A stretch of 64,000 bases of DNA from contig NZ_PPQN01000059.1 in the NCBI RefSeq assembly GCF_002901995.1, positions 1 through 64,000 on the forward strand. Reading direction: 5' to 3'. A program made the position numbers and the translations under genes. The DNA comes from Staphylococcus coagulans (GTDB lineage Bacteria > Bacillota > Bacilli > Staphylococcales > Staphylococcaceae). Of this stretch, positions 43,280-54,752 are shown piece after piece. The notes beneath the pieces are model-generated. The model had not been told where the DNA came from. It saw only the letters and a list, made by a program, of their open reading frames with translations, and searched no databases. The first letter of the stretch is position 1; every line of letters begins with the position of its first letter.

Positions 43280-44518
43280 TTATTGATATAAAGGGAATTG
43301 CTCTGTCAAAGTTTTTACGCGTTTTTTTGCTTCTTCTAAAACTTTTTGATCTTCGTGTTTTTTAAGTACATCACTAATAATATGTCCAACTTCTTCAAAT
43401 GCTTTTTCATCAAAACCACGTGTTGTTGCTGCTGGTGTACCTAAGCGGATACCGCTAGTAACAAATGGTTTTTCTTGATCAAACGGAATTGTGTTTTTAT
43501 TACAAGTAATACCGATTTCATCAAGTGCTTCTTCTGCGACTTTGCCTGTGATACCAACTGAACCTTTAACGTCTACAGAGATTAAATGGTTGTCAGTGCC
43601 ACCAGATACAATTCTAAAGCCGTTATCTTGTAATGTTTTTGCAAGTGTTTGTGCATTTTTAATGACTTGTTTTTGGTACGTTTTAAATTCTGGTTGTAAC
43701 GCTTCACCAAATGCGACAGCTTTACCTGCAATAACGTGCTCTAATGGTCCACCTTGGATACCAGGGAAAATTGTCTTATCAATATCTTTTTTATATTCTT
43801 CTTTACATAAAATCATACCACCACGAGGGCCGCGTAATGTTTTATGTGTTGTTGTCGTAACGAAGTCTGCATATTCAACAGGGTTTTGGTGTAAGCCAGC
43901 AGCTACAAGTCCTGCGATATGCGCCATATCTACCATTAGTTTGGCACCGACTTCATCGGCAATTTCTTTAAACTTTTTGAAATCAATTGCACGTGAATAT
44001 GCTGAAGCACCTGCTACAATCAGCTTAGGTCGATGTTCTTTTGCCAATTTGCGCACTTCTTCATAATCGATATGTTCTTCATCTTTAGTGACACCGTACT
44101 CTACGAAATTGTAAAATTTACCACTAAAATTAACAGGTGCGCCATGTGTTAAATGTCCACCATGACTTAAATTCATACCTAGCACTGTATCTCCGTGCTC
44201 TAGTGCGACAAGATAGACTGCCATGTTCGCTTGTGAACCTGAATGCGGTTGTACGTTAACATGTTCAGCATTGAAAAGCGCTTTCGCTCTATCAATAGCA
44301 AGTTGTTCAGTTTGGTCAACAAAAACACAGCCACCATAATAACGACGTCCAGGATACCCCTCAGCATATTTGTTCGTCATGACTGAACCTTGAGCTTCCA
44401 TTACTGCTTCAGATACAAAGTTTTCTGATGCAATTAATTCAATATTACTGTTTTGACGATTAAACTCTTTTTGAATAATCTCAAATACAGACTTATCTTG
44501 TTTTGCAATAAATGACAT
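43280..44518 (-). CDS. glyA: serine hydroxymethyltransferase
   Basis: A 412-residue PLP enzyme converting serine and tetrahydrofolate to glycine and 5,10-methylene-tetrahydrofolate. The PLP lysine is in [13 protein letters not shown], with the [10 protein letters not shown] and [13 protein letters not shown] blocks. The start is the ATG at 44518 (MSFIAK), with GAGGGA upstream; the ORF extension begins with a TTG. Confidence 0.98.
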   Translation of the reverse strand: MSFIAKQDKSVFEIIQKEFNRQNSNIELIASENFVSEAVMEAQGSVMTNKYAEGYPGRRYYGGCVFVDQTEQLAIDRAKALFNAEHVNVQPHSGSQANMAVYLVALEHGDTVLGMNLSHGGHLTHGAPVNFSGKFYNFVEYGVTKDEEHIDYEEVRKLAKEHRPKLIVAGASAYSRAIDFKKFKEIADEVGAKLMVDMAHIAGLVAAGLHQNPVEYADFVTTTTHKTLRGPRGGMILCKEEYKKDIDKTIFPGIQGGPLEHVIAGKAVAFGEALQPEFKTYQKQVIKNAQTLAKTLQDNGFRIVSGGTDNHLISVDVKGSVGITGKVAEEALDEIGITCNKNTIPFDQEKPFVTSGIRLGTPAATTRGFDEKAFEEVGHIISDVLKKHEDQKVLEEAKKRVKTLTEQFPLYQ

Positions 44519-44538
44519 AGACAATTCCCTCTTTTCTT

Positions 44539-45066
44539 TTATAGTTGATATTTAGCACGTTCGCCTCCGATTTTTTTGGGTCTTGTTTTAGCCACGGTCA
44601 CGATAGCTTCACCAATTTGCTTCACTGATGTACGAACAGGGACTGCCACGTGTTTAAGATGCATTCCGATTAAAGTTTGACCAATATCAATGCCTGAATC
44701 TGCTTTAATATATTCAACGACAATCGGTTCATCCATATGACGATAAGCATATGTGGACAACGAGCCCCCTGCATGCGTGTCCGGTACGACAGAAACTTCA
44801 GTCATCAGGTAAGGATCAAAGTCCTTTTTTTCAATTGTGATTGCACGATTAATGTGTTCACAACCCTGAAATGCAAAAGCGACACCTGTTTCTTGCTGAA
44901 CTTTAACAAGAGAATTAAAAATGGTCTCAGCAACTTCTAAAGAACCTGTCGTCCCAATCCGATCACCTTGGACCTCTGATGTTGAACAACCGATGACACA
45001 AACTTCACCTTTTTTAAAAAACGATTGGGCCTGAAGTTCTTCTAATAATTGATTTAATGCCTTCAT
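44539..45066 (-). CDS. UPF0340 protein YwlG (TIGR01440)
   Basis: A 175-residue protein of the UPF0340/TIGR01440 family, conserved between ptpB/ywlE and glyA in Bacillus and Staphylococcus. It starts [20 protein letters not shown] and has the [13 protein letters not shown] and [10 protein letters not shown] stretches. Function is unknown. AAGGGGG precedes the ATG. Confidence 0.85.
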   Translation of the reverse strand: MKALNQLLEELQAQSFFKKGEVCVIGCSTSEVQGDRIGTTGSLEVAETIFNSLVKVQQETGVAFAFQGCEHINRAITIEKKDFDPYLMTEVSVVPDTHAGGSLSTYAYRHMDEPIVVEYIKADSGIDIGQTLIGMHLKHVAVPVRTSVKQIGEAIVTVAKTRPKKIGGERAKYQL

Positions 45067-45185
45067 ATTGTAACCCCCTTAAAGTATACGTATGAGCGAA
45101 AAAACAATAATTAAAGAACTGTAAAAACATGCTATACGCCCCTTATTATAACTTATTTTTTCTTCAACTTATACTGATTACTTAA

Positions 45186-45611
45186 TTATTCTGCCATTAA
45201 TTTATCTTTTAACTTTTGTATGAGATCCCAAAGTTGATCAAAGGTTTTTTCATAAGTTTCATAGCCTGAACTAAAAGGATCATCAACGGCTTGATTTTCT
45301 CCTACATATTCACTCAAAGTCGCCACGTTAACGTGACTCCCATACATTGAGCGAATGATGCTTTCATGTTCTGGTGTCATCGTTAAAATTAAATCTGCTT
45401 TTGTATCTTCGTCGGTAAAGCGCTCTGCTTCACCATGAACATCAAATCCGTGACGTTCTATGAGTTGTTGACTATGCTGAGCTATCGGATCACCTTGTTG
45501 CGCCATCAATCCTCTAGAAACAACCTCTACTTCTGGCATTAGCTTTTTAGCGATTCCCTCTGCCATTGGACTTCTGCAAGTATTACCTGTACAAACAAAA
45601 ACAATTTTCAT
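45186..45611 (-). CDS. ptpB: low-molecular-weight protein-arginine phosphatase
   Basis: A 141-residue LMW-PTP family protein with the catalytic loop VCTGNTCRSPM and the Asp loop DDPFSSGYETY. The Thr in CTGNTCR is the feature that favours phosphoarginine over phosphotyrosine in B. subtilis YwlE, so I assign it as the staphylococcal PtpB/YwlE. It overlaps the stop of ywlC by 4 bases. Confidence 0.93.
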   Translation of the reverse strand: MKIVFVCTGNTCRSPMAEGIAKKLMPEVEVVSRGLMAQQGDPIAQHSQQLIERHGFDVHGEAERFTDEDTKADLILTMTPEHESIIRSMYGSHVNVATLSEYVGENQAVDDPFSSGYETYEKTFDQLWDLIQKLKDKLMAE

Positions 45612-46660
45612 AGTGTTTCATCCTTTATCACTTGTTGATTTGCTGCTTTTAACATACGATTTCTTAATGCTTCCGTTTCAAAATTATCTTCATAACCAAA
45701 AATATAAGCAAGTTCAATGGATGGCATTTGATCCAATTGATGTAAAATACTATAAAGGTGGTGGTTCGCACCTTTTATATCATTTTCATCTTCACTTATG
45801 ATTAAAACTTTTGATTCTTTTGGTAAAAAAGGAATTTTATTTTTAGGTACTATAAAAGCAATTTTAGACCAATCTTCGTGCGCTTCTTTTCTAATCGGTG
45901 CATTAATTTGCTGGATAATCTTCAGCGGTGTATTCGGCGCGTAATGCTTGTATTTCATCCCCGGCGCAATTGGTTTCTCTGTAGCTGTTATTTGATGCTC
46001 ATCAATCGCTAAAGGCATGACTTCATTCAACATGCTTCTCGTAATCGTTCCAGGACGCGCAATACGAAATGGAAAAGAAGTACAATCTAATACCGTACTT
46101 TCTAATCCGGCGTCACTCTGAGTGGATTGAATGATACCATCAACCCGGTGATTTAAGTCTTCATATGCATGTTCAAACGTTGTCGGTGACGGACGACCAC
46201 TAAGGTTTGCACTTGGTGCAGCGATAGGTAAGTCAACAGCTTCCAACAGCGCCCTTGCTACTGGATGACTCGGCATGCGAACAGCTACAGAATCCAAGCC
46301 TCCTGTCACACGTTCACATAAATAACCTTTTTTCAAAGGCAAAATAAAAGTAATAGGACCTGGCCAAAACGCTTCCATTAACCTTTTTGTAGCATCAGAT
46401 ATAGACGATACAAAATCATCAAGTTGATCCGTGTCATAGATATGCACGATTAATGGATTATCAGATGGGCGCCCCTTTGCTTCATATATTTTACGAACAG
46501 CTTCATCGTCTCTTGCATTTCCGCCTAAACCATAAACAGTTTCAGTTGGTAAAACGACAAGCCCTCCTCGTCGATAAGTCTCAATAATTGCATCTAACTC
46601 GGGATATGTGTTTAAACACGTTGTATAGTTACGGACATCCCATATTTTGGTTTCCATCAT
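45608..46660 (-). CDS. ywlC: threonylcarbamoyl-AMP synthase (Sua5/YwlC)
   Basis: A 350-residue enzyme of t6A tRNA modification. The N-terminal YrdC domain has VLPTETVYGLGGNARDD and the KGRPSDNPL patch. The domain AAPSANLSGRPSPT is followed by the Sua5 C-terminal domain. It makes threonylcarbamoyl-AMP, used by the Tsa complex. The Shine-Dalgarno is GAGAGGTGG. Confidence 0.95.
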   Translation of the reverse strand: MMETKIWDVRNYTTCLNTYPELDAIIETYRRGGLVVLPTETVYGLGGNARDDEAVRKIYEAKGRPSDNPLIVHIYDTDQLDDFVSSISDATKRLMEAFWPGPITFILPLKKGYLCERVTGGLDSVAVRMPSHPVARALLEAVDLPIAAPSANLSGRPSPTTFEHAYEDLNHRVDGIIQSTQSDAGLESTVLDCTSFPFRIARPGTITRSMLNEVMPLAIDEHQITATEKPIAPGMKYKHYAPNTPLKIIQQINAPIRKEAHEDWSKIAFIVPKNKIPFLPKESKVLIISEDENDIKGANHHLYSILHQLDQMPSIELAYIFGYEDNFETEALRNRMLKAANQQVIKDETL

Positions 46661-46700
46661 TGAAAGCCACCTCTCCTTTCCTCATATTTTACTACAAATT

Positions 46701-46765
46701 AAAAAAGGTGTGAGACTGAAATCCATACCTCGATGATGGATTTCTATGCCTCACCCCTTTTATTT
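46701..46765. terminator. GAAATC-type hairpin between prmC and ywlC
   Basis: AAAAAAGGTGTGAG ... GAAATCCAT / ATGGATTTC ... CTCACCCCTTTT. The arms have the same GAAATC/GATTTC half-sites as 30505-30548 and 58430-58478. Poly-A/T on both ends makes it a likely bidirectional terminator inside the tdk-prfA-prmC-ywlC group. Confidence 0.8.
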
Positions 46766-46782
46766 AGATGAAATATAAAATT

Positions 46783-47625
46783 TTAAATCTTATGCCAGTT
46801 AAATGTAAAGATACGTGGTTGACCGTTAATGTCGTCAATCACTTGCGTTTTAATGTGAGGAAACCACGTTTGCATCAGTTGGGTTAGAAATTCCCCTTGT
46901 TGATATCCGATTTCAAACACAACAGGTGCACCGTCACACATGACAGCAGGTAAATCGCGAATCAGTGCTTTATAAACTTGATAGCCTTGTTCCTCAGCAA
47001 AAAGTGCTAAATGAGGTTCAAATTCTAGTACATCTTTTCCCATCACATTCACTTCTTCTTTACTAATATAAGGTGGATTTGAAATTAAACCTTCCAATTG
47101 AATACCTTGTTCAATGTACGGTTTAAGTGCATCGCCTTCCATAAAATGAATCTCACAGTTATGCTTTTTCGCATTGTTTTGAGCAACAGATAAGGCAGAC
47201 TTGGAAATATCACTACCATAGACAGTTAAATCATTTATTTCTGCTTTTAAAGTCACTGCAATAATACCACTACCTACACCCACATCGGCAACCGTCATGG
47301 TCGGTCTAATTTGATTCAAAAAGTAATGCACTACTTCTTCTGTTTCAGGTCTTGGAATTAATACATTAGGATTGACTTTAAAAATACGTCCATAAAAATG
47401 CGCTTGTTCCACAACATATTGAACAGGCATTCCTTTTAATAATAATGACAAACCTTGCTCAAGTTGCTTCAATCTATCTTGCGATAAAACGTCTTTCTCA
47501 TTCAAAATCATTTGAGTCCGAGACCATTGACACATGTCCATCACGAGCCATTCGACAGCATTTTCTTCATAGCCTTGTGCTGACATTTTCTGTTTAGCGT
47601 TTTTTATCCACTGATTATAGTTCAC
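46783..47625 (-). CDS. prmC: peptide-chain release factor N5-glutamine methyltransferase
   Basis: A 280-residue class I SAM methyltransferase that methylates the Gln of the GGQ motif in release factors. The catalytic NPPY is visible in [14 protein letters not shown], with SAM-binding [15 protein letters not shown]. It starts 11 bases inside the end of prfA, its substrate gene. Confidence 0.97.
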   Translation of the reverse strand: MNYNQWIKNAKQKMSAQGYEENAVEWLVMDMCQWSRTQMILNEKDVLSQDRLKQLEQGLSLLLKGMPVQYVVEQAHFYGRIFKVNPNVLIPRPETEEVVHYFLNQIRPTMTVADVGVGSGIIAVTLKAEINDLTVYGSDISKSALSVAQNNAKKHNCEIHFMEGDALKPYIEQGIQLEGLISNPPYISKEEVNVMGKDVLEFEPHLALFAEEQGYQVYKALIRDLPAVMCDGAPVVFEIGYQQGEFLTQLMQTWFPHIKTQVIDDINGQPRIFTFNWHKI

Positions 47626-48691
47626 CAGAATTAAGCTCTTTCAACTTTTCTGTTTGTTCATGCATTGTTAATGCATCGACAACTTCGTCTAATTTCCCTT
47701 CCATGATTTGATCTAACTTTTGTAACGTTAAACCAATTCGATGGTCTGTCACACGGCTTTGAGGATAATTATATGTTCGAATACGCTCAGAACGGTCCCC
47801 TGTCCCAACAGCTGACTTTCTTTGCGCTGCGTATTTCTGCTGTTCCTCTTGAACTTTCATATCATAGAGACGTGCTTTTAAAACTTTCATAGCTTTTTCA
47901 CGGTTTTGAATTTGTGATTTTTCAGAAGATGTCGCAATTACACCCGTTGGTAAGTGTGTAATACGTACGGCTGAGTCAGTAGTATTGACGTGTTGTCCAC
48001 CTGCACCACTTGAACGATACGTATCGATTTTCAAATCTTCATTGCGTATTTCTATTTCTACATCTTCAACTTCTGGCAGTACAGCAACGGTTGCTGTTGA
48101 TGTATGAATTCGTCCGCCTGATTCTGTTTCAGGAACACGTTGAACACGGTGCGCACCATTTTCGTATTTCAATTTACTGTAGGCGCCATCACCAGAAACG
48201 GAAAAACTTATCTCTTTGTATCCACCGTGATCACTTTCAGTTGCTTCCACAATTTCTGTTTTAAAATTGTGCGCTTCAGCAAATTTAGAGTACATCCGGA
48301 ATAAGTCACCTGCAAAGATGGCTGCTTCATCGCCACCAGCCGCCGCACGTACTTCGACAATAACATCTTTCTCGTCATTAGGATCTTTCGGAATTAATAA
48401 AAATTTGAGTTTTTCTTCAAGTTCTGGGACTTCTGCTTTTAAGTCTGCAGCTTCTTCTTTTAACATTGCCACTTCATCACTATCGTCTGTTTCTGAAAGC
48501 ATCAATTCAATTTCTTGAATATCTTCCTTCACTTGTTTGTAATGACGGTAGACTTCCACAGTTTTATGTAGTTCTGATTGTTCCTTTGAATATTTGCGCA
48601 ATAAATCTGAATCGCTGACCACTTCTGGGTCACTTAGCAATTCGTTCAGTTGCTCATAACGTTCTTCAACGATATCTAATTGATCAAACAT
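47615..48691 (-). CDS. prfA: peptide chain release factor 1
   Basis: A 358-residue RF1 recognising UAA and UAG. The GGQ motif is [17 protein letters not shown], and the codon-recognition loop is [14 protein letters not shown], the PxT of RF1. It overlaps tdk by 1 base and prmC by 11, in the tdk-prfA-prmC operon. Confidence 0.98.
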   Translation of the reverse strand: MFDQLDIVEERYEQLNELLSDPEVVSDSDLLRKYSKEQSELHKTVEVYRHYKQVKEDIQEIELMLSETDDSDEVAMLKEEAADLKAEVPELEEKLKFLLIPKDPNDEKDVIVEVRAAAGGDEAAIFAGDLFRMYSKFAEAHNFKTEIVEATESDHGGYKEISFSVSGDGAYSKLKYENGAHRVQRVPETESGGRIHTSTATVAVLPEVEDVEIEIRNEDLKIDTYRSSGAGGQHVNTTDSAVRITHLPTGVIATSSEKSQIQNREKAMKVLKARLYDMKVQEEQQKYAAQRKSAVGTGDRSERIRTYNYPQSRVTDHRIGLTLQKLDQIMEGKLDEVVDALTMHEQTEKLKELNSGEL

Positions 48692-49293
48692 TATTCTTGT
48701 CCCTCCTCAGTATCTTCGCTCGGTAATACAACATGATGCGCACGACAACGCGGTTCGTAACGTTCGTCTGCGCCAACCAAAATAATCGGATCGTCCACTT
48801 TTGCAGGCTTACCATCAATTAATCGCTGTGTCCGACTTGATGAAGCGCCACATACGGCACATACTGCTTGTAATTTTGTAATATGTTCACTTACAGCAAG
48901 CATTTCAGGAACAGGATGAAATGGCTCACCTCTAAAATCCATATCAAGTCCTGCTGTAATTACTCTATAACCTTTTTCTGCAAGTTTTTCTGCAATCTCT
49001 ACAATTTCTTGATCAAAAAATTGAATTTCATCAATACCGATGATGTCTACATCTTTTAAATTATAATGCCATATTTCATTTGCTTTAGAAATATTAATCG
49101 CCTCTATCTCATTACCATTATGTGATACCACTTTTTCTTTATGATAGCGGTCGTCAATGGCCGGTTTAAAAACGATAACTTTTTGCTTGGCGTAAACACC
49201 TCTGCGTAATCGTCTTATCAGTTCTTCCGACTTACCACTAAACATACTTCCGGTAATACATTCTATCCAACCTGAATGGTACGCTTCATACAT
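48691..49293 (-). CDS. tdk: thymidine kinase
   Basis: A 200-residue type II thymidine kinase. The P-loop is [18 protein letters not shown], with the zinc-binding Cys pairs in [13 protein letters not shown] and PRCRAHH. The ATG at 49293 (MYEAYHSG) has AAGGTGG 8 bases before it; the longer frame has a poor start region. Confidence 0.97.
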   Translation of the reverse strand: MYEAYHSGWIECITGSMFSGKSEELIRRLRRGVYAKQKVIVFKPAIDDRYHKEKVVSHNGNEIEAINISKANEIWHYNLKDVDIIGIDEIQFFDQEIVEIAEKLAEKGYRVITAGLDMDFRGEPFHPVPEMLAVSEHITKLQAVCAVCGASSSRTQRLIDGKPAKVDDPIILVGADERYEPRCRAHHVVLPSEDTEEGQE

Positions 49294-49621
49294 CGTTTTT
49301 TCCACCTTTTCCAAAACAAAATCACTTCATTATATCATAAAATGAAATATCCGTTTGCTTAAATTGTAATCGATTCTGTACTTAAATTTAAGTGACTGAA
49401 CAAGTTAAACCATAAGTGCTACAGCTATGTATTTATAAATTAAAAACCTAAAAATATAATAGGTGACCTTTTCATCCCCTATTAATCGAACTTTAAAAAT
49501 TTTTATGTATCACTGCTACAATTGTTCGCACATGCTCATCATTATGTATCAAAATGGTGTCACAAAGAAACCTTAACGAATAAAAAAGCATTCTCGTCTA
49601 AGAGAATGCTTGAATATTGCA
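49294..49621. other. tdk-rpmE2 intergenic region
   Basis: This stretch is AT-rich, with no gene. A TATAAT sits just upstream of tdk (about 49336) but has no matching -35. The rpmE2 terminator (49582-49610) lies at the right end. Confidence 0.5.
49582..49610 (-). terminator. terminator of rpmE2
   Basis: AGCATTCTC / GAGAATGCT perfect stem with a 6-base loop, followed by TTTTTT on the minus strand, 12 bases after the rpmE2 stop. Confidence 0.95.
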
Positions 49622-49876
49622 TTAGTTGTTTGATTTGAGACCAAATTTTTTGTTGAAACGTTCCACACGACCGTCTGCAGCAGCAAACTTTTGGCGTCCT
49701 GTGTAGAAAGGATGTGAATCAGAAGAAATATCTAAACGAATAACTGGGTATTCATTTCCATCTTCCCATTTCATTGTTTCATTTGAAAATTTAGTAGAAC
49801 CGCTTAAAAACTTGTAATCAGTTGTTGTATCTAAAAAGATGACTTTACGGTATTCTGGATGAATGCCTTGTTTCAT
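49622..49876 (-). CDS. rpmE2: 50S ribosomal protein L31 type B
   Basis: An 84-residue L31 of the type without zinc cysteines (no CxxC). It starts [21 protein letters not shown] and has [13 protein letters not shown]. In many bacteria the Cys-free paralogue is Zur-regulated; no Zur-box-like palindrome is visible upstream of this copy. Confidence 0.97.
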   Translation of the reverse strand: MKQGIHPEYRKVIFLDTTTDYKFLSGSTKFSNETMKWEDGNEYPVIRLDISSDSHPFYTGRQKFAAADGRVERFNKKFGLKSNN

Positions 49877-49997
49877 AATTTTCAGCTCCTTTGCCCTGAA
49901 CCATCTGGAACAGAGTTATTTGTGAGTTTTTACCCAATACTTAAACATTATAAATGGCGTATCCCGAAAATGCAACCCTACTTTTTAATTATTCGAC

Positions 49998-51311
49998 TTA
50001 AATAATAGGCTTACCCGTTTTTGTACTTTCAGCTGCACTTTTTTGTAGCACTTCAAAAAAATCTTCGTTCGTTTTTGTCCGCTTCAATTTTCGAATAAAG
50101 CGCTCTGTAAAGTCAGGTGCACTTGAGAACATATTTCTCAATTGCCATAAGCTATCTAATTCACTTTTAGGGAGTAATAATTCTTCTTTTCGAGTAGAAC
50201 TTCTTGAAATATCAATCGCAGGAAAAATACGTCGCTCAGATAGTTTTCTGTCTAAGTGCAATTCCATATTACCTGTTCCTTTAAATTCTTCGTAAATCAT
50301 ATCATCCATGCGTGAGCCTGTATCAATCAGTGCAGTCGCTAAAATTGTTAAGCTACCCCCAGCTTCAATATTTCTCGCTGCACCGAAAAATGTTTTTGGA
50401 CCATGTAAGGAAGCAGGATCTAGACCGCCAGATAAAGTTCTGCCGCTCGGTGGCACAACAAGGTTATAAGCACGCGCTAATCTTGTAATAGAATCCATTA
50501 ATATAATAACGTCTTCTCCAATTTCTACTAGACGTTTAGCACGTTCTAATAAAAGTTCTGCTACTTTGACATGATGTTTTGGGTGTTCATCAAAAGTAGA
50601 ATGAACAACTTCCGCTTCATCAACAGAGCGTTCTATATCTGTCACTTCTTCAGGACGTTCCCCTATGAGTAAAATAAATAATTTAGCGTTGGGTTTATTT
50701 TTAACAATCGCGTTTGCAATTTCTTTAAGTAAAGAGGTTTTCCCGGCTTTAGGTGGCGCAACAATCAAGCCGCGTTGACCTAAACCAATAGGTGTGATTA
50801 AATCCATCACGCGTGTTGAATAATTTTGAGGTTCAGTTTCTAATCGAATTCGTTCATCTGGGTATAAAGGTGTAAGTGCTTGGAAGTGAGGACGTTTTTT
50901 GACTTCTTCTGCATTGTGGTCATTAACGAAGTCTACTTGAAGTAATCCATAATATTTTTCATTTTCTTTTGGCTTTCGAACTTTTCCTGTTACTTTATCG
51001 CCTAACTTGATTTCGAAGCGCCTGATTTGACTAGCAGATATATAGATATCCTTTTCGCCTTTCGAAAAGTTGACTGTTCTTAAGAATCCATAGCCATCCT
51101 GCTGTATATCGTCAAGGATTCCTTCCATATAATAATTGCCATCTTGCTCCATTTGGGCTTCCATTATAGCAAGTACAAGTTCTTTTTTGTTTAATTTACT
51201 ATAGTTAACAAGTTTAAGAGATTTCGCCTTTTCTGTGAGGGCTTTCGTTGTATTATTCTTATATAATTCATGAAAAGATTCATATTGTGGAGATGTTCTT
51301 TCCCTTGACAT
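49998..51311 (-). CDS. rho: transcription termination factor Rho
   Basis: A 437-residue hexameric RNA helicase. The N-terminal SAP-like region is LNKKELVLAIMEAQM, the cold-shock RNA-binding domain is DGYGFLRTVNF, and the Walker A is IVAPPKAGKTSLLKEIANAI. The Q- and R-loops are in RSVDEAEVVHSTFDEHP and GRTLSGGLD. The ATG at 51311 (MSRERTS) is chosen over a GTG at 51320. Confidence 0.97.
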   Translation of the reverse strand: MSRERTSPQYESFHELYKNNTTKALTEKAKSLKLVNYSKLNKKELVLAIMEAQMEQDGNYYMEGILDDIQQDGYGFLRTVNFSKGEKDIYISASQIRRFEIKLGDKVTGKVRKPKENEKYYGLLQVDFVNDHNAEEVKKRPHFQALTPLYPDERIRLETEPQNYSTRVMDLITPIGLGQRGLIVAPPKAGKTSLLKEIANAIVKNKPNAKLFILLIGERPEEVTDIERSVDEAEVVHSTFDEHPKHHVKVAELLLERAKRLVEIGEDVIILMDSITRLARAYNLVVPPSGRTLSGGLDPASLHGPKTFFGAARNIEAGGSLTILATALIDTGSRMDDMIYEEFKGTGNMELHLDRKLSERRIFPAIDISRSSTRKEELLLPKSELDSLWQLRNMFSSAPDFTERFIRKLKRTKTNEDFFEVLQKSAAESTKTGKPII

Positions 51312-51471
51312 GTTAAACACTCATTTCATATTAAATTCTTTAACCGCATGTGCATACGATCAAGAAATACTATATCAAATATTATTCATTATGACAAAAT
51401 ATCAACAAAAACCTAATACAAAATTTCAATTTTCGACTATTCAAAAGGGTTTCGCTGATTATCTTAATAAG

Positions 51472-51523
51472 AAAAAGTAGTTTGCCACTTTGATCTGTTT
51501 TCAGCAGAACAGTGACAAACTAC
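51472..51523 (-). terminator. terminator of aldA
   Basis: GTAGTTTGTCACT / AGTGGCAAACTAC arms (one G-T type mismatch), 21-base loop, followed by TTTTTC on the minus strand. Confidence 0.9.
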
Positions 51524-51534
51524 ATTTAAGTGGG

Positions 51535-52968
51535 TTATTCGCCTTTATAATAACCTGCAATCGCTTTAACTTCTAAAAATTCTTCAACACCATAGTCTCC
51601 CCATTCACGACCTAAACCTGATTGTTTATAGCCACCAAATGGTAGGTTTGGTTTACGTCCAGATTCATTAATTTCAACAGTACCCGCTTCAATAGAACGT
51701 GCAACTTGTTTTAATTTATCTTTGTCTTTACCAAAAACATAGCCTGCAAGGCCATATTTTGTGTCATTTGCAATTTTAATCGCATCGTCTAAATCTTTAT
51801 AAGTGATTACAGACATAACTGGACCAAAAATTTCTTCTTGGGCAATTGTCATTTTGTTATCAACATTTGCAAATATAGTTGGTTTTGCAAAATAACCTTG
51901 ATCTAATCCTTCAGGTTTGCCAGTGCCACCATATAATAGTTCGGCACCTTCATCAATCCCTTTTTGAATATAGTCTTGAACTTGATTGTATTGTTTTTCA
52001 CTTACAATTGGCCCCACTTCAGTGTCAGCATTTTGTGGGTCGCCAACTTTAACTTTTGCAATTTCTTCTTTAACTTGTGCTAAAAATTGATCTTTTATGC
52101 TTTCAGGTATAATTGTACGTGTACCTGCAGTACATACTTGACCCGTATTATTAACGACCTTTTTCACAGCAGCTTGTGCAGCTTCTTTAATATCTGCATC
52201 GTCTAAAATAATATAGGGGGATTTACCTCCAAGTTCAAGTGAAACTTTTTTAAAGTCTTTACTTGCTTGTTCCATAATTTTAGAACCTGTACCACCAGAA
52301 CCTGTAAATGACATCATACGTACATCAGGGTGCTGACTCAACGGAGTTCCTACACCTTCTCCATCACCGTTAACAAGGTTGAATACGCCTTTAGGTACGC
52401 CAGCTTTATCAAAAATTTCTGCTAAAATAATAGCAGCAAATGGTGTTAATTCAGAAGGTTTTAACACCACTGGGCTACCCGCAGCAAATGCAGCAGCAAG
52501 TTTAAGTGATGTTTGGTTTGTTGGGAAGTTCCAAGGGGTTACTAGTCCCGCAACTCCAATGGCTTCTTTAACAACTAAATCATCGCCACGGCGTTCTTCA
52601 AATTGGAAATCATTTAAAGCATCATGTGCAGCTTGGAAGTGATTTAATCCTGCTTCATAGTGCACTTTATCAGATTTTGATACTGGTGAACCCAATTCTA
52701 AAGTAATGGCTTCAATTATATCTTCTTTTCTATTTTTATATTCTTCCACGATACGTGCTAATAATTCTTGACGTTCTTTTACTGAAGTATGACGGAATGA
52801 TAAATATACATCATGTGCAGCTTGGACAGCGCGATCAACATCTTCTTTGTCACCTTTCGCAATACGTCCAAACACTTCTTCAGTTGCTGGGTTAATCACA
52901 TCTATAGTTTCACCACTATGACTTTCAACCCATTCACCGTTTATATATTGTTTCGTTTGATCTCTCAT
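51535..52968 (-). CDS. aldA: aldehyde dehydrogenase family protein
   Basis: A 477-residue NAD(P)-dependent aldehyde dehydrogenase. The N-terminal block is [23 protein letters not shown]. The catalytic Glu is in [11 protein letters not shown] and the Cys in [12 protein letters not shown]. The substrate is not known. The ATG at 52968 (MRDQTKQ) lies 9 bases after GGAG. It matches staphylococcal AldA; the HxlR regulator next to it may control it. Confidence 0.92.
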   Translation of the reverse strand: MRDQTKQYINGEWVESHSGETIDVINPATEEVFGRIAKGDKEDVDRAVQAAHDVYLSFRHTSVKERQELLARIVEEYKNRKEDIIEAITLELGSPVSKSDKVHYEAGLNHFQAAHDALNDFQFEERRGDDLVVKEAIGVAGLVTPWNFPTNQTSLKLAAAFAAGSPVVLKPSELTPFAAIILAEIFDKAGVPKGVFNLVNGDGEGVGTPLSQHPDVRMMSFTGSGGTGSKIMEQASKDFKKVSLELGGKSPYIILDDADIKEAAQAAVKKVVNNTGQVCTAGTRTIIPESIKDQFLAQVKEEIAKVKVGDPQNADTEVGPIVSEKQYNQVQDYIQKGIDEGAELLYGGTGKPEGLDQGYFAKPTIFANVDNKMTIAQEEIFGPVMSVITYKDLDDAIKIANDTKYGLAGYVFGKDKDKLKQVARSIEAGTVEINESGRKPNLPFGGYKQSGLGREWGDYGVEEFLEVKAIAGYYKGE

Positions 52969-53043
52969 GAACAAACACTCCTTATCATTATCATATCTGT
53001 TGTATTTCCACGAATTACATTATTTAAACATACTTAAAAAACA

Positions 53044-53092
53044 CAAAAGAACAAGACATTATAGAATTGCATCCATTTTGTCTCATTCTTTT
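53044..53092. terminator. hairpin between aldA and hxlR-type gene
   Basis: AAAAGAACAAGACA / TGTCTCATTCTTTT imperfect stem with T-rich end. It is placed between the start of aldA and the end of the HxlR gene, both minus-strand, so it terminates the HxlR transcript. Confidence 0.75.
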
Positions 53093-53109
53093 ATATTATT
53101 TAAGTTGTT

Positions 53110-53439
53110 TTATTGTGCACTTTCATTCAGTTCTATATAGTCATGCGCCCACGTTTCAAGGGGTTCTAACGCTTGAGCCAGTGCTGCACCTTTTTCAGTT
53201 AAATGATAACAAACTGATGGTGGTGTTTCTGAAATCACATCTTTATATATAAGTTGTGCTTGACACAACTCTGCCATTTTCAAAGATAATGCCCTATTCG
53301 TAATCGGGCTTAAATCTCGCTTCATTTCGGAAAAGTGTGCTTTATGCTCATCGCAGGTAGATAGGTAATGCAAAATTAATCCATTCCAACTACGCCCCAA
53401 TATTTTAAACGTCTCTTCTAAATATGGACATACTTCCAT
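53110..53439 (-). CDS. HxlR-family transcriptional regulator
   Basis: A 109-residue winged helix protein. It starts MEVCPYLEETFKILGRSWNGLIL, the usual HxlR N-terminus with a conserved Cys that acts as a thiol or aldehyde sensor in members such as HypR. The recognition helix region is LSPITNRALSLKMAELCQ. The ATG at 53439 follows GAGGTGAT. It is adjacent to aldA, so aldehyde/electrophile response is plausible but unproven. Confidence 0.85.
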   Translation of the reverse strand: MEVCPYLEETFKILGRSWNGLILHYLSTCDEHKAHFSEMKRDLSPITNRALSLKMAELCQAQLIYKDVISETPPSVCYHLTEKGAALAQALEPLETWAHDYIELNESAQ

Positions 53440-53486
53440 AGCTATCACCTCGAATCTTTGAATTTGTGATAACATTTCACGCTCAG

Positions 53487-54752
53487 TTAAGCTTCTATTT
53501 GCTCAGTCCAAATATCGGCACCTAAATTTTTAAGTGTTTTGACAATATCTGTATATCCGCGGTAAATGTGAGTAACATTATAAATCGTTGTTACATCATT
53601 TGCAAATAAACCGGCCACAATAAGACATGCGCCTGCACGTAAATCACTAGCATAAACTTCTGCACCTGTTAATTGCGACGGTTTTATCGTTGCTGTACCT
53701 CGATCAGCTGTTATCAATCCATTCATTTTTTGTAATTCTTTTACATGTTTAAAACGTTCTGGGTATATTGTTTCCGTTACAAAACTTGGTCCGTTCGCTA
53801 AAAACAGAAGCGGTGTAATCGGTTGTTGTAAATCAGTGGCAAACCCTGGGTATACCAGCGTTTTAATGTCGACACTTTGGTAAGGTTGAGACGATTTTAC
53901 AATGACATAATCATCTCCTGTTTCTATTTTAACACCTAATTCTTTTAACTTAACAGTTAAAGGCTCCATATGTTTTGGAATGATATTATCAATCATGACC
54001 TCTTCGCCACAAGCAGCAGCAATACACATATATGTACCGGCTTCGATTCGATCAGGGATGATAGAATGTCGACTTCCATGTAAATGCGGAACGCCTAAAA
54101 TTTTAATGGTACTTGTACCAGCGCCTGAAATTTTAGCACCTAAACTGTTTAAGAAATTAGCCACATCAACGACTTCTGGTTCTTTTGCTGCATTTTCAAT
54201 GATTGTTTGTCCTTCAGCACGTGTAGCAGCGAGCATGATATTAATTGTTGCGCCTACACTGACAATATCTAGATATATATTAGCACCTACAAGACGATCT
54301 GCTTCAATTTTCATAGACGTCAAGCTCGACTCATCAATTGTCGCACCTAATGCTTTAAAACCTTTAATATGTTGATCGATAGGTCTAGGCCCTAATGGAC
54401 AACCACCCGGTAAGCCAATGACACACTTTTTAAAGCGTCCTAACAAAGCGCCCATCATATAGTAGGAAGCGCGTAAAGATTCCACTTTGTTATTTGGCAA
54501 AGGTGCATTTTGAATTTGAGTAGGATCGACTGACAACGTTGTACCATTAAGTTCTGTTTTAATATTCAAATCTTCCAATAAACTCACTAAAGTTTCTACG
54601 TCAGAGATTTTTGGCAAACCTTCTAGTGTTACAGGTGCTTCCGCCATAATTGTTGCAGGAATAATCGCTACAGCGCTATTTTTTGCACCATTAATATCTA
54701 CACGCCCCTTTAAAGTTTGACCACCTCTTATTTTAATTACCTCTTGTGCCAT
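53487..54752 (-). CDS. murZ: UDP-GlcNAc 1-carboxyvinyltransferase, second paralogue (MurZ/MurA2)
   Basis: A 421-residue MurA-family enzyme with [18 protein letters not shown] and the reactive Cys in [19 protein letters not shown]. It performs the same reaction as murA at 32534. The S. aureus equivalent, next to fba, is MurZ (MurA2). The ATG at 54752 (MAQEVIK) has AAGGAG 9 bases before it; the longer frame has no conserved residues. Confidence 0.96.
   Translation of the reverse strand: MAQEVIKIRGGQTLKGRVDINGAKNSAVAIIPATIMAEAPVTLEGLPKISDVETLVSLLEDLNIKTELNGTTLSVDPTQIQNAPLPNNKVESLRASYYMMGALLGRFKKCVIGLPGGCPLGPRPIDQHIKGFKALGATIDESSLTSMKIEADRLVGANIYLDIVSVGATINIMLAATRAEGQTIIENAAKEPEVVDVANFLNSLGAKISGAGTSTIKILGVPHLHGSRHSIIPDRIEAGTYMCIAAACGEEVMIDNIIPKHMEPLTVKLKELGVKIETGDDYVIVKSSQPYQSVDIKTLVYPGFATDLQQPITPLLFLANGPSFVTETIYPERFKHVKELQKMNGLITADRGTATIKPSQLTGAEVYASDLRAGACLIVAGLFANDVTTIYNVTHIYRGYTDIVKTLKNLGADIWTEQIEA

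Noticed and set aside
49622-49876. Possible Zur control of rpmE2
   Set aside because: The gene is of the Cys-free type, but no TCGTAATNATTACGA-like site was found upstream.
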